Below, one piece after another: positions 1 through 7,833 of a stretch of 47,304 bases of DNA. The notes beneath the pieces were generated by a model. It worked only from the letters and a program-made list of their open reading frames with translations, was not told where the DNA came from and did no database searches. Every line of letters begins with the position of its first letter. Positions within the stretch are counted from its first letter, which is position 1. Position numbers and translations under genes: made by a program. The stretch spans positions 1 through 47,304 of the forward strand of contig NZ_JACSZV010000047.1 of assembly GCF_014472415.1 (NCBI RefSeq), in the 5' to 3' direction. Source of the stretch: Pseudomonas sp. N40(2020). Lineage in GTDB: Bacteria; Pseudomonadota; Gammaproteobacteria; Pseudomonadales; Pseudomonadaceae.

Positions 1-171
1 TATTGCTGCATCGCCCCAAAGATTTTGCAGAGGCCATCCGGATGGTGGACGAGTCGGTGCAGATCTATAACAACGAGCGGCCTCATCTGTCGCTGAAATA
101 CAAAACGCCCGATGCGGTGCATCGGGCATTTTGAGGCTGAAACAGGTGTAAACCTATTTCAGGACTAGACA
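1..171 (+). mobile_element. IS3-family element, right end (left part outside window)
   Basis: The window opens inside an insertion sequence. The last part of a transposase reading frame ends at 134. About 37 bases later the sequence ends in ...GGACTAGACA at 162-171, whose reverse complement begins TGTCTAGTCC, the TG...CA terminus typical of the IS3 family. The left end lies outside, so the target duplication and completeness cannot be judged. The element sits just downstream of the cytochrome oxidase gene cluster. Confidence 0.75.
3..134 (+). CDS. IS3-family transposase (DDE integrase), C-terminal 43 residues
   Basis: This open frame enters from the left edge and stops with TGA at 132-134. 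The residues include YNNERPHLSL followed by KTPDAVHRAF. The Y-N-x-x-R-P-H pattern followed by 'TP' is the hallmark C-terminus of IS3-family OrfB/DDE integrases, which catalyse transposition of the element. The catalytic DDE residues would lie upstream of the window, so activity cannot be assessed. Family assignment is firm; the exact IS name is not claimed. Confidence 0.85.
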   Translation: MLHRPKDFAEAIRMVDESVQIYNNERPHLSLKYKTPDAVHRAF

Positions 172-204
172 GCGGGTGTCGGCTTGAGATCCGCTGTGAA
201 TCTT

Positions 205-446
205 CCCCTCACCCCAGCCCTCTCCCGAGGGAGAGGGGGCCGACCGAGGTGTCTGGCGTTTTGCATCGACCTGCAAGACTGAGTCGATTATGGATTCAAG
301 GAGATCTACCGAAGTGCATTGAGCGCTTCATCGACCTGAGCGTTCGAGTTGATTATGGATTCAGTGAAGCAATATCAGGTCGGCGTATTTCTTCAGCATC
401 CCCCATTCAGTCCCCTCTCCCTCCGGGAGAGGGCTAGGGTGAGGGG
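205..446. repeat. Repeat-rich spacer: two inverted copies of a GGGAGAGGG palindrome flanking a direct repeat
   Basis: A hairpin with 9-base arms CCCTCTCCC/GGGAGAGGG lies at 218-237 and a second at 413-433. The surrounding sequence (CCCCTCACCCCAGCC... at 205 and ...GGCTAGGGTGAGGGG ending at 446) shows that the two copies are in opposite orientation. Between them about 35 bases are repeated directly at 264-299 and 329-363, both containing CATCGACCTG and GATTATGGATTCA. No convincing gene lies in this stretch. It resembles a composite REP/BIME-like intergenic element, and the hairpin at 413-433 could also terminate transcripts coming from the oxidase assembly genes. Confidence 0.7.
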
Positions 447-464
447 CTCTTGGCTTTTAAACTG

Positions 465-1100
465 TTACTTGCGGTTAAGCATCACCGGCAACTGCGCCAC
501 CAGTTTGGCGTTATTCAACGGCGCCCGGATAAACCCACGCTGCGTCCCGTCCGGCCCGATCACCGCCAGATTCCCACTGTGGTCAACCGTGTAATTCGGC
601 TTGCTGGTATCCGCCGGAATAAACGGAATACTCACCGCGTTGGCCACCTTCTGCAGCTCTTCAATCGAGCTCGGCGTCAGGCCAATGAACTGCGGATCAA
701 AATAGCCCAGATATTGCTTCAACTGCTTCGGGTTATCCCGGTTCGGGTCGACGCTGACCAGCACGATCTGCAACTTATCCACAGCGTCTTTCGGCAGTTC
801 GCTTTTGATCTGACGCAGTTGCGCGAGGGTGGTCGGGCAGATGTCCGGGCAGAAGGTGTAGCCGAAAAACAGCAGGCTCCACTTGCCTTTTAACTCGTCG
901 ATGGCGACCGGTTTGCCGTCCTGATCAGTCATCTTCACGCTTGGCAGCGTGCGGCTCTGCGGCAGCAGGATGATGCCGGCGTCGATCAGCGCGGTGGGGT
1001 CGCCCTGGCCCTTGCCGCTCAGCACTTTGTTGACGGTCAGGCCGAGGATCAGCGCGATCACGGCGACGAGGATGAAGACGGTTTTCTGGGTTCGAGTCAT
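465..1100 (-). CDS. sco: SCO1/SenC-type copper chaperone for cytochrome c oxidase
   Basis: The 211-residue protein has an N-terminal membrane anchor (about residues 8-25) and a thioredoxin-like periplasmic domain. The copper-binding CPDIC motif puts cysteines at 84 and 88, and the conserved distal histidine follows in TVDHSG. SCO proteins deliver or reduce copper for the CuA centre of oxidase subunit II. The ATG at 1100 overlaps the stop of the heme O synthase gene by four bases (ATGA), which suggests translational coupling; a longer frame upstream exists but only overlaps that neighbour. It is the last gene of the oxidase assembly cluster. Length and motifs are normal for the family. Confidence 0.93.
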   Translation of the reverse strand: MTRTQKTVFILVAVIALILGLTVNKVLSGKGQGDPTALIDAGIILLPQSRTLPSVKMTDQDGKPVAIDELKGKWSLLFFGYTFCPDICPTTLAQLRQIKSELPKDAVDKLQIVLVSVDPNRDNPKQLKQYLGYFDPQFIGLTPSSIEELQKVANAVSIPFIPADTSKPNYTVDHSGNLAVIGPDGTQRGFIRAPLNNAKLVAQLPVMLNRK

Positions 1101-1996
1101 AGGTTCAACAGTAAGTAGTGGTCTACGAGCAGGGCAATGAACAACAGGAACAAGTACCAAATAGAGTACTTGAAGGTGTTGATCGCCGCGTGCGGCCGAG
1201 TGCCACGGTACAGCACCACGGCCCATTGCAGAAACCTTGCGCCCAGAGCCAGCGCGCAAACCAGATACAGCACGCCGCTCATGTGGATCACGTACGGCAG
1301 CAGGCTCACCGCCAGCAGCGCGAAGGTGTACAGCAGAATGTGCACTTTGGTGTAGTGCTCGCCGTGGGTGACCGGCAACATCGGGATGTCGGCCTTGGCA
1401 TATTCCTCCTTGCGATGGATCGCCAGCGCCCAGAAGTGCGGCGGGGTCCAGGCGAAGATGATCAGCACCAGCAGCAACGGTTCGGCGCTGACATGGCCGG
1501 TGGCGGCGGTCCAGCCGAGCAGCGGCGGCGCTGCGCCGGCGAGTCCGCCGATGACGATGTTCTGCGGCGTCGCTCGCTTGAGGAAACCGGTGTAGATCAC
1601 TGCGTAGCCGAGCAGGGAGGCTAGGGTCAGCCACGCGGTCAGCGGATTGGTGAAGGTCAGCAGCAAGGCCTGACCGAGCAACGCCAGCGCGAGCGCAAAG
1701 GTCAACGCCGCAGCAGGCGAAACCCGGCCCTCGGCCAGCGGCCGCTTATGGGTGCGCGCCATGACTGCATCGATGCGCCGATCCACCACATGGTTGACCG
1801 CCGCCGCGCCACCGGCACACAGCGCGATGCCCAGATTGCCGAACACCAGCACCGTCCACGGCACCCCGGCGCGGGTCGCGAGGAACATGCCGACCAGCGA
1901 GGTGATGAGCATCAGCACCACGACTTTCGGTTTGGTCAGCTCCAGATAGTCACGCCAGATCGCCTGAGTGGGGCGTTCGCCGATCAGAATCGCCAT
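1097..1996 (-). CDS. cyoE: Protoheme IX farnesyltransferase (heme O synthase)
   Basis: The 299-residue polytopic membrane protein belongs to the UbiA prenyltransferase superfamily. The first substrate-binding motif, NHVVDRRIDAVMART at residues 68-82, supplies the aspartates that hold Mg2+-farnesyl diphosphate. CyoE/CtaB converts heme B to heme O, the precursor of heme A for aa3-type oxidase. A strong AAGGAG sits seven bases before the ATG. The start overlaps the end of ctaA by 13 bases and the stop overlaps sco by four, so this is a tightly packed assembly operon. Because it stands beside ctaA and an aa3 oxidase, this copy probably serves heme A synthesis rather than a bo3 quinol oxidase. Confidence 0.95.
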   Translation of the reverse strand: MAILIGERPTQAIWRDYLELTKPKVVVLMLITSLVGMFLATRAGVPWTVLVFGNLGIALCAGGAAAVNHVVDRRIDAVMARTHKRPLAEGRVSPAAALTFALALALLGQALLLTFTNPLTAWLTLASLLGYAVIYTGFLKRATPQNIVIGGLAGAAPPLLGWTAATGHVSAEPLLLVLIIFAWTPPHFWALAIHRKEEYAKADIPMLPVTHGEHYTKVHILLYTFALLAVSLLPYVIHMSGVLYLVCALALGARFLQWAVVLYRGTRPHAAINTFKYSIWYLFLLFIALLVDHYLLLNL

Positions 1997-3063
1997 GGCG
2001 TTTCTCCTTTTATTGTTATGGGCGCGGCGGAGTGTTTACGCGGGCTGAAGCGCCAGCGCGCGAGTACTGGTTGTCTGACCCGGACCAGGCTGGTGCGCGC
2101 GTGATAATTGACCAGCACCAGGGTCAGCAGCAGTGCCGCGCCGCCGGCGTTGTGCGCCACGGCAACCGGCAGCGGCAGATGGAAAATCACGTTGCTGATG
2201 CCGAGAGTGATTTGTGCGCCGAGGGCAATCAGCACCAAACCGGCCAGCCGGGCCATGCCGACCACTTTCAGTTGCCAGGCCAGACCGAGCAGCACCAGCG
2301 TCACCAGCAACGCGCCGATGCGGTGGGTCAGGTGAATCGCTGTGCGGGCATCACTGTCGAGTTGTCCGCCGAGGTAATTGGGGCCGATGTGTTGGGTCAG
2401 GTGAAAGCCGTTGGCAAAGTCGGCGGGCGGCAGCCATTGGCCGTGGCAGGTGGGGAAATCGATGCAGGCCACCGCGGCGTAGTTGGAACTGACCCAGCCA
2501 CCTAGAGCGATCTGGCCGATCACCAGCAGCAGTCCCGCCGTCGCCCAGTACTGCAAGCGTTTGGGCACGGTCAGCGCCGGCAGCACGCCGGACAATCTCA
2601 ACGTCAGCAGAAACAACAGGCTCAAGGTCGCAAAGCCGCCAAGCAAATGCCCGGTGACCACTTGCGGCCAGAGCTTGAGCGTCACCGTCCACATGCCGAA
2701 CGCCGCTTGGGCGAACACCACCGCCAGCAGAAACAGCGGCAGCTTCAATGGCTGCCCGGGATGGCGACGATTGACCCACGCGCGCCCGGCCAACACCGAA
2801 ATGAGCAGGCCGAGGGCGCCGGCGAAGTAGCGGTGGATCATCTCGTTCCAGCCCTTGTGCGTCTCCACCGGCGCGTCGGGGAAATTCAGCTCGGCATGGG
2901 CCAGTTGGGCTTCGCTTTTCGGCACGCTGATAAAGCCGTAGCAGCCCGGCCAGTCCGGGCAACCGAGGCCGGCGTGGGTCAGGCGGGTGTAGGCGCCGAG
3001 CAGCACCACAATCAGTGCCAGCAAGGTGGCAAACAGCGCGAGGCGAAATCCAGGTTTGGCCAT
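1984..3063 (-). CDS. ctaA: Heme A synthase (COX15/CtaA family)
   Basis: The 359-residue integral membrane protein has about eight hydrophobic segments. The N-terminus (LGAYTRLTHAGLGCPDWPGC) is the signature of the COX15/CtaA family, and conserved heme-ligand histidines occur in later helices such as HLTHRIGA and AHNAGGA. The enzyme oxidises the C8 methyl of heme O to a formyl group to make heme A. An AAGGG lies upstream of the ATG. It precedes and overlaps cyoE, so the two enzymes of heme A synthesis are co-transcribed. Confidence 0.95.
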   Translation of the reverse strand: MAKPGFRLALFATLLALIVVLLGAYTRLTHAGLGCPDWPGCYGFISVPKSEAQLAHAELNFPDAPVETHKGWNEMIHRYFAGALGLLISVLAGRAWVNRRHPGQPLKLPLFLLAVVFAQAAFGMWTVTLKLWPQVVTGHLLGGFATLSLLFLLTLRLSGVLPALTVPKRLQYWATAGLLLVIGQIALGGWVSSNYAAVACIDFPTCHGQWLPPADFANGFHLTQHIGPNYLGGQLDSDARTAIHLTHRIGALLVTLVLLGLAWQLKVVGMARLAGLVLIALGAQITLGISNVIFHLPLPVAVAHNAGGAALLLTLVLVNYHARTSLVRVRQPVLARWRFSPRKHSAAPITIKGETPWRF

Positions 3064-3073
3064 GACGATGCCC

Positions 3074-3667
3074 TTATCCGATGTTCGACAGTTTCAGCAG
3101 GTGGCGCAGGTCGTTGAGCAGATCCTTGCCCTTCACATTCGGGTCGTAACGCAGCACGAGGTTGCCGTGGGGGTCGATGATCCACAGTTGCGGCGTGGTC
3201 TGGTCGCCCGTTGTCTTGCTGAACGTGGCGGCGTCCAGCGGATAGCGTTGCAACTGCGGATATTCGCGGGTGAGTTTGGCTTGGTAGTCGGCGCTCAAAG
3301 GTTGCGCAGCGGCGAGGGCGTGGCTGGCGCGCCCGGCTTCACGGCCGAGGCCGATCTGGATCTGCCGCGCGAGGTAAACAAGCTGCTGGCAGTCCACTGC
3401 GCAATCCTTGGGCGCCGTCACCAGCATCTGCCAGCGCACTTCATCCGCCTGCACACCCAGCTCGGCGCGTGTCTGGCCGTTGCCGATCAGTTCGCCGTGA
3501 TAACTGCGGCCTTCCGGCACCCAGAACTGCAATTTGTACATGCCGGTGGCGAGGATCATCGGGCCGACCACGCCGAGCACGATCAGCAGCAACTGCAGAC
3601 GTCCGCGACGCCGACTGGCCGGGGCTTTGGCTTCAGACATGCTGGGTGGATTCATGGCCGTTCCCAT
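3074..3667 (-). CDS. Single-pass membrane protein of the oxidase cluster (unknown role)
   Basis: The 197-residue protein has a basic N-terminus (ASRRRGR), one membrane segment at about residues 26-44, and a soluble domain of about 150 residues presumably in the periplasm. Near its end it has the phrase TPQLWIIDPHGNLVLRYDP, which resembles the end of a thioredoxin/SCO-like fold, but no CxxxC copper motif is present. Two cysteines occur at KDCAVDCQQ. AAGGAG seven bases before the ATG at 3667 supports that start, which overlaps the SURF1 gene by 35 bases. Its fixed place between SURF1 and ctaA suggests a part in oxidase assembly; this is inference from context. Confidence 0.85.
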   Translation of the reverse strand: MGTAMNPPSMSEAKAPASRRRGRLQLLLIVLGVVGPMILATGMYKLQFWVPEGRSYHGELIGNGQTRAELGVQADEVRWQMLVTAPKDCAVDCQQLVYLARQIQIGLGREAGRASHALAAAQPLSADYQAKLTREYPQLQRYPLDAATFSKTTGDQTTPQLWIIDPHGNLVLRYDPNVKGKDLLNDLRHLLKLSNIG

Positions 3668-4373
3668 GGTGTTTCTCCTTTGCGTTGTGCAAGCCTAAGT
3701 AGACGTAGAGACCGAGCAGGGCGGTGGCCATGGCGAACCACTGCACGGCGTAACCGAGGTGTTTTTCCGGACCCATCGCCACCACCGGCCAGTCGGCCTG
3801 ATAGCTCGCCGGGCCGGGTTCGGCGCGTAATTCGTAGGCGAAGCCGTCGCGCTCGAGGGATTTCCACAACTTGGCCGGATCGACGGCGGTGATGGTTTGC
3901 GGCCAGGTGCTGCTGGCCGGGTCGGCGTGAAGCTGGAAGGTCGCGCCGGGGGCGACGTAGACCCAGGCATCGATATTCAGCGCCTCGGAAGGCGTGGTGA
4001 ATTGCGGCGGCACGCGTCGATCTGGCCACGGCAGCCAGCCGCGATTGACCAGCAGCCAAAGGCCGGTGCGTTGATCCTGAAACGGTTGCAGCAACTCGAC
4101 GCCGACCTTGCCGTTGCGCTGGCTGTTGTCGAGCAGCAGGCTGTGAGCGGCGTCGAACTGGCCGGAAAGACGCACGCGGCGATAGGCCGGCTCAGCACTA
4201 TTGAGCAACTCGCTGCTGGCCATCGGTTCAGCGGCGCGGCGCTCGGCGTAACTGGCGAGCAGGGCGGTTTTCTCCGCCCCCCGGCTCAATTGCCAGAAGC
4301 CCAGCGACACCAACAGCGGCAGCAACAATGCCACGACAACCGTCGGTACGACGCCCGGGCGAAAGCGCTTCAT
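3633..4373 (-). CDS. SURF1-family cytochrome oxidase biogenesis protein
   Basis: The 246-residue protein has the SURF1 layout: one membrane helix near the N-terminus (about 9-28), a periplasmic domain containing LLVNRGWLPW, and a second helix near the C-terminus (QWFAMATALLGLYVYLGL). SURF1 proteins help insert heme A into subunit I. The gene begins the assembly block surf1-unknown-ctaA-cyoE-sco. About 70 bases separate it from a divergent small gene, so a promoter for this block may lie at 4374-4443. The ribosome-binding site before ATG 4373 is weak. Confidence 0.92.
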   Translation of the reverse strand: MKRFRPGVVPTVVVALLLPLLVSLGFWQLSRGAEKTALLASYAERRAAEPMASSELLNSAEPAYRRVRLSGQFDAAHSLLLDNSQRNGKVGVELLQPFQDQRTGLWLLVNRGWLPWPDRRVPPQFTTPSEALNIDAWVYVAPGATFQLHADPASSTWPQTITAVDPAKLWKSLERDGFAYELRAEPGPASYQADWPVVAMGPEKHLGYAVQWFAMATALLGLYVYLGLHNAKEKHHGNGHESTQHV

Positions 4374-4443
4374 GGCACCGCCATAAAGTCAGGCATCGCG
4401 ATCGCTATACTCAAGTGCATCGCCTGTCCCCCGGAGTCTTCCC

Positions 4444-4647
4444 ATGCTCAAAGCAGCCATCGTTCTGCTGCTGATTGCCACGGTGATCAGCCTGTTCAGC
4501 GGCCTGTTTTTCCTGGTCAAGGACGACAGCAGTTCCAATCGTCTGGTCATCGCCTTGAGTGTTCGGGTGGCATTGGCCGCTGCCACCGTCGGCTTGATCG
4601 CCTGGGGCTTTTACAGCGGCCAACTGGTCTCGCACGCGCCTTGGTGA
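4444..4647 (+). CDS. DUF2909 twin-transmembrane small protein
   Basis: The 67-residue protein consists almost entirely of two hydrophobic helices (about 3-25 and 36-60) joined by the charged loop KDDSSSNR, matching the DUF2909 small membrane proteins found inside Pseudomonas and other proteobacterial oxidase clusters. A GGAG element precedes the ATG. It is transcribed against all its neighbours: SURF1 lies 70 bases behind it and the subunit III gene ends seven bases beyond its stop. A link to the oxidase complex is likely from context, but its function is unknown. Confidence 0.88.
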   Translation: MLKAAIVLLLIATVISLFSGLFFLVKDDSSSNRLVIALSVRVALAAATVGLIAWGFYSGQLVSHAPW

Positions 4648-4654
4648 TCCAGGT

Positions 4655-5542
4655 TCAGAGCACGTAAACGAAGATGAACAAGCCGATCCACACCACGTCG
4701 ACGAAGTGCCAATACCAGCTCGCCGCTTCGAAGCCGAACTGGTGCTCGTTGTCGAAGTGGCCCTTCATGATCCGCATCAGCATCACAAACAGAATGATCG
4801 TGCCGATGGTCACGTGGGCGCCGTGGAAACCGGTGAGCATGAAGAACGTCGCACCGTAGATGCCCGAACCCAGGGTCAGGCCCAGCTCCTTATAAGCGTG
4901 AATGTATTCTTCGGCCTGGAAGCCGAGGAATGCGCAGCCCAGCAGCACGGTGATCGCCAGCCAGATTTTCAGCGCGCCGCGATGGCCCTTCTTCAAGGCA
5001 TGGTGGGCGATGGTGATGGTCACGCTGGAGCTGACCAGCAGAATCGTGTTGATCAGCGGCAGACCCCACGGGCTGATAACGTCTTTGGCCGGCGGGAACA
5101 GTTTCGGATCCGGCGTGTTCAGCAGCGGCCAGGTGAACTGAAAATTTGGCCAAAGCATGTGCGCGACCCCTTTTGGGCCTTCACCTCCGAGTGCCGGGCC
5201 GGAAATGTGCCGCACGTAGAACAGCGCACCGAAGAAAGCGACGAAGAACATCACTTCGGAAAAGATGAACCAGCTCATGCCCCAGCGGAACGAGCGATCA
5301 AGCTGCGCGCTGTAGAGTCCCGCGCGACTTTCCTTGATCACCGTGCCGAACCAGCCGAACAGCATGTACGCCACCAGCAGGCCGCCGATGAAAAAGATCA
5401 GCGGGCCGTGGGATTCCGGGCGCGCTGCCTTCAGATCGTTGAACCAGACGGCCAGGCCGTACACGGTGACCAACATCCCGATCGTGGCGATGATCGGCCA
5501 CTTGCTCTGGGCCGGAACGTAATAGTGCTCATGAGTTGCCAT
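4655..5542 (-). CDS. ctaE: Cytochrome c oxidase subunit III
   Basis: The 295-residue protein has about seven membrane helices. Recognisable family stretches include WGMSWFIFSEVMFFVAFFGA and ITIAHHALKKGHR, and the C-terminal helices contain GFHGAHVTIGT and ASWYWHFVDVVW, which hold the conserved histidine and glutamate-rich face of subunit III. This subunit stabilises the catalytic core of the proton-pumping oxidase. A GGAG lies eight bases before the ATG. It follows ctaG by 25 bases and is the last gene of the coxB-coxA-ctaG-coxC block before the opposite-strand gene. Confidence 0.96.
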   Translation of the reverse strand: MATHEHYYVPAQSKWPIIATIGMLVTVYGLAVWFNDLKAARPESHGPLIFFIGGLLVAYMLFGWFGTVIKESRAGLYSAQLDRSFRWGMSWFIFSEVMFFVAFFGALFYVRHISGPALGGEGPKGVAHMLWPNFQFTWPLLNTPDPKLFPPAKDVISPWGLPLINTILLVSSSVTITIAHHALKKGHRGALKIWLAITVLLGCAFLGFQAEEYIHAYKELGLTLGSGIYGATFFMLTGFHGAHVTIGTIILFVMLMRIMKGHFDNEHQFGFEAASWYWHFVDVVWIGLFIFVYVL

Positions 5543-5567
5543 TTATTGTTCTCCTTATCGGGCACGC

Positions 5568-6119
5568 TCAACCGCCAGTGTTTACAGCCACCGGTGGATG
5601 TCGGGCGGTGATATCGAACAGCGTGTAGGACAGCGTCAGGTGCTTCACATCCTTGGGCATGTCGCGGTCAACAATGAAACGCACCGGCATCTCGATCTGC
5701 TGACCGGGCTGCAGCACCTGCTGGGTAAAGCAAAAGCATTCGGTCTTGTGGAAATACGCCGCCGCATTGCTTGGCGCGATGCTCGGCACGGCTTGCGCAC
5801 TCATCGGTTTGTCGGTGGGGTTGCGGGCGATGAAGATCATCTCGTTCACCGCGCCGGGGTTGGCCGTCAGCTCGTCGTGCTTTGGGTAGAAGTCCCACGG
5901 CATGTCGGCGGTGTTGGTCGACAAAAACTGCACGCGCACCTGGCGGGAGGTGTCGACCACCTGCTCGCCCTCGTACTGCCCACCGGTCTTGCCATTGATG
6001 CCGAAGGCTTTGCACATCACGTCGTAGATCGGCACCAGGGCAAACCCGAAGACAAACATCGCCACTACCACTGCGAGCAGGCGGGTGACGAGTTTTTTCA
6101 GCGAGATCGAGTCAGCCAT
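5568..6119 (-). CDS. ctaG: Cytochrome c oxidase assembly protein CtaG (Cox11 family)
   Basis: The 183-residue protein has one N-terminal membrane helix (about 11-31) and a periplasmic immunoglobulin-like domain. The copper-binding CFCF motif places cysteines at 128 and 130, with a further conserved cysteine at 36. Cox11/CtaG delivers copper to the CuB site of subunit I, which fits its position directly after the subunit I gene. A GGGAG/GAGAGG stretch lies upstream of the ATG. Length is normal for the family. Confidence 0.95.
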   Translation of the reverse strand: MADSISLKKLVTRLLAVVVAMFVFGFALVPIYDVMCKAFGINGKTGGQYEGEQVVDTSRQVRVQFLSTNTADMPWDFYPKHDELTANPGAVNEMIFIARNPTDKPMSAQAVPSIAPSNAAAYFHKTECFCFTQQVLQPGQQIEMPVRFIVDRDMPKDVKHLTLSYTLFDITARHPPVAVNTGG

Positions 6120-6168
6120 GATTTTCAGCCTCTCCCACAGTCATTTGTGCAGGGCAGAAATTGTTCAT
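6112..6168 (-). other. Possible 18-codon coupling frame between coxA and ctaG
   Basis: The coxA stop is embedded in ATGA, and the ATG at 6168 opens an 18-residue frame that ends in a TGA overlapping the first codons of ctaG by eight bases. It could carry ribosomes from coxA to ctaG. No strong ribosome-binding site is seen, and nothing suggests that the peptide itself matters. This is the weakest gene-like call in the cluster. Confidence 0.2.
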
Positions 6169-7751
6169 TTCACTTCCGGCGGCGTAGTAAAGGTGTGATA
6201 CGGCGCCGGTGACGGCACGCTCCATTCCAGACCTTCGGCGCCATCCCACGGTTTGGCCGGTGCCGGTTCGCCGCCTCGGATGGTCTTGATCACGATGAAC
6301 AGGAAGAAGATCTGCGTGGCGCCGAACATGAACGCGCCGATCGAGGAGACCATATTGAAGTCGGCGAACTGCAGGTTGTAGTCCGGAATCCGCCGCGGCA
6401 TCCCCGCAAGGCCCACGAAGTGCATCGGGAAGAAGGCCATGTTCATACCGATGAACGACAGCCAGAAATGCAGCTTGCCGAGGGTTTCGTCGTACATGTG
6501 GCCGGTCCACTTCGGCAGCCAGTAATAGGCCGAGGCGAAGATCCCGAAGATGGCCCCCGGCACCAGCACATAGTGGAAGTGCGCGACCACGAAATAGGTG
6601 TCCTGATACTGGAAGTCCGCCGGGGCGATGGCCAGCATCAGCCCGGAGAACCCGCCGATGGAGAACAGGATCACGAACGCCACGGCAAACAGCATCGGCG
6701 TCTCGAAGGTCAGCGAGCCTTGCCACATGGTGCTCGCCCAGTTGAACACCTTGACCCCGGTGGGCACGGCGATCAGTAGCGTGGCGTACATGAAGAACAG
6801 CTCGCCCACCAACGGAATGCCGACCACGAACATGTGGTGCGCCCAGACAATGAACGACAGGAACGCAATGCTCGCCGTGGCGTAGACCATCGAGGTGTAG
6901 CCGAACAGCGGTTTGCGCGAGAAGGTCGGGATGATCGAGCTGACGGCGCCGAAGGCCGGCAGGATCATGATGTACACCTCGGGGTGGCCGAAGAACCAGA
7001 ACACATGCTGGAACAGCACCGGGTCACCGCCACCGGCGGCACTGAAGAAACTGGTGCCGAAGTGGATGTCCATCAGCATCATCGTCACGCACCCGGCCAG
7101 CACCGGCATCACCGCGATCAGCAGGAACGCGGTGATCAGCCAGGTCCAGACGAACAGCGGCATTTTCATCAACGTCATGCCGGGAGCGCGCAGGTTGAGG
7201 ATGGTCGCGACCACGTTGATCGCGCCCATGATCGAACTGATCCCCATCAAGTGGATGGCGAAGATGAAGAACGTCACGCTTTCCGGCGCATAAGTCGTCG
7301 ACAACGGCGCGTAGAACGTCCAGCCGAAATTCGGCCCGCCACCGGGGCTGAACAGGGTCGAGACCAACAGCAGGAACGCCGCCGGCAGCAGCCAGAAGCT
7401 GAAGTTGTTCATGCGCGGCAGGGCCATGTCCGGTGCGCCGATCATCAACGGGATCATCCAGTTGGCGAGGCCGACGAACGCCGGCATCACCGCGCCGAAG
7501 ACCATCACCAGACCGTGCATGGTGGTCATCTGGTTGAAGAACGCCGGCTCGACGATCTGCAAACCGGGCTGGAACAGCTCGGCGCGGATCACCATGGCGA
7601 ACGAGCCGCCGAGCAGGAACATGCAGAACGCAAACCACAGGTACAGCGTGCCGATGTCCTTGTGGTTGGTGGTCAGCACCCAGCGCATCAGACCTTTGGC
7701 GGGGCCGTGGGCGTGGTCGGCATGACCGTGGTCATCGATGACAGCGCTCAT
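6165..7751 (-). CDS. ctaD: Cytochrome c oxidase subunit I (aa3 type)
   Basis: The 528-residue, twelve-helix catalytic subunit reduces oxygen to water and pumps protons. The low-spin heme ligand His79 lies in TMHG. The CuB ligands are His256 in HPEVY, with the Tyr260 partner of the His-Tyr cross-link, and His305/His306. His391 and His393 in VAHFHYV are the heme a3 and heme a ligands. The N-terminus is unusually histidine-rich (DDHGHADHAHG), a possible metal-binding tail. AAGGAG lies seven bases before the ATG. The gene is the second of the operon, after coxB. Confidence 0.98.
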   Translation of the reverse strand: MSAVIDDHGHADHAHGPAKGLMRWVLTTNHKDIGTLYLWFAFCMFLLGGSFAMVIRAELFQPGLQIVEPAFFNQMTTMHGLVMVFGAVMPAFVGLANWMIPLMIGAPDMALPRMNNFSFWLLPAAFLLLVSTLFSPGGGPNFGWTFYAPLSTTYAPESVTFFIFAIHLMGISSIMGAINVVATILNLRAPGMTLMKMPLFVWTWLITAFLLIAVMPVLAGCVTMMLMDIHFGTSFFSAAGGGDPVLFQHVFWFFGHPEVYIMILPAFGAVSSIIPTFSRKPLFGYTSMVYATASIAFLSFIVWAHHMFVVGIPLVGELFFMYATLLIAVPTGVKVFNWASTMWQGSLTFETPMLFAVAFVILFSIGGFSGLMLAIAPADFQYQDTYFVVAHFHYVLVPGAIFGIFASAYYWLPKWTGHMYDETLGKLHFWLSFIGMNMAFFPMHFVGLAGMPRRIPDYNLQFADFNMVSSIGAFMFGATQIFFLFIVIKTIRGGEPAPAKPWDGAEGLEWSVPSPAPYHTFTTPPEVK

Positions 7752-7833
7752 GGCCGGTCTCCTTCAAGTGAGTGGGCTGGGCAGGCCGGGGCACGGAGCC
7801 CCGACTGGTTCACGAAGTACGCAATAGACCGGC

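Noticed and set aside
465..1634. Longer 389-codon form of the SCO gene
   Set aside because: The extra N-terminal part is an out-of-frame reading of the heme O synthase gene. The ATG at 1100 with the anchor helix gives a normal SCO protein.
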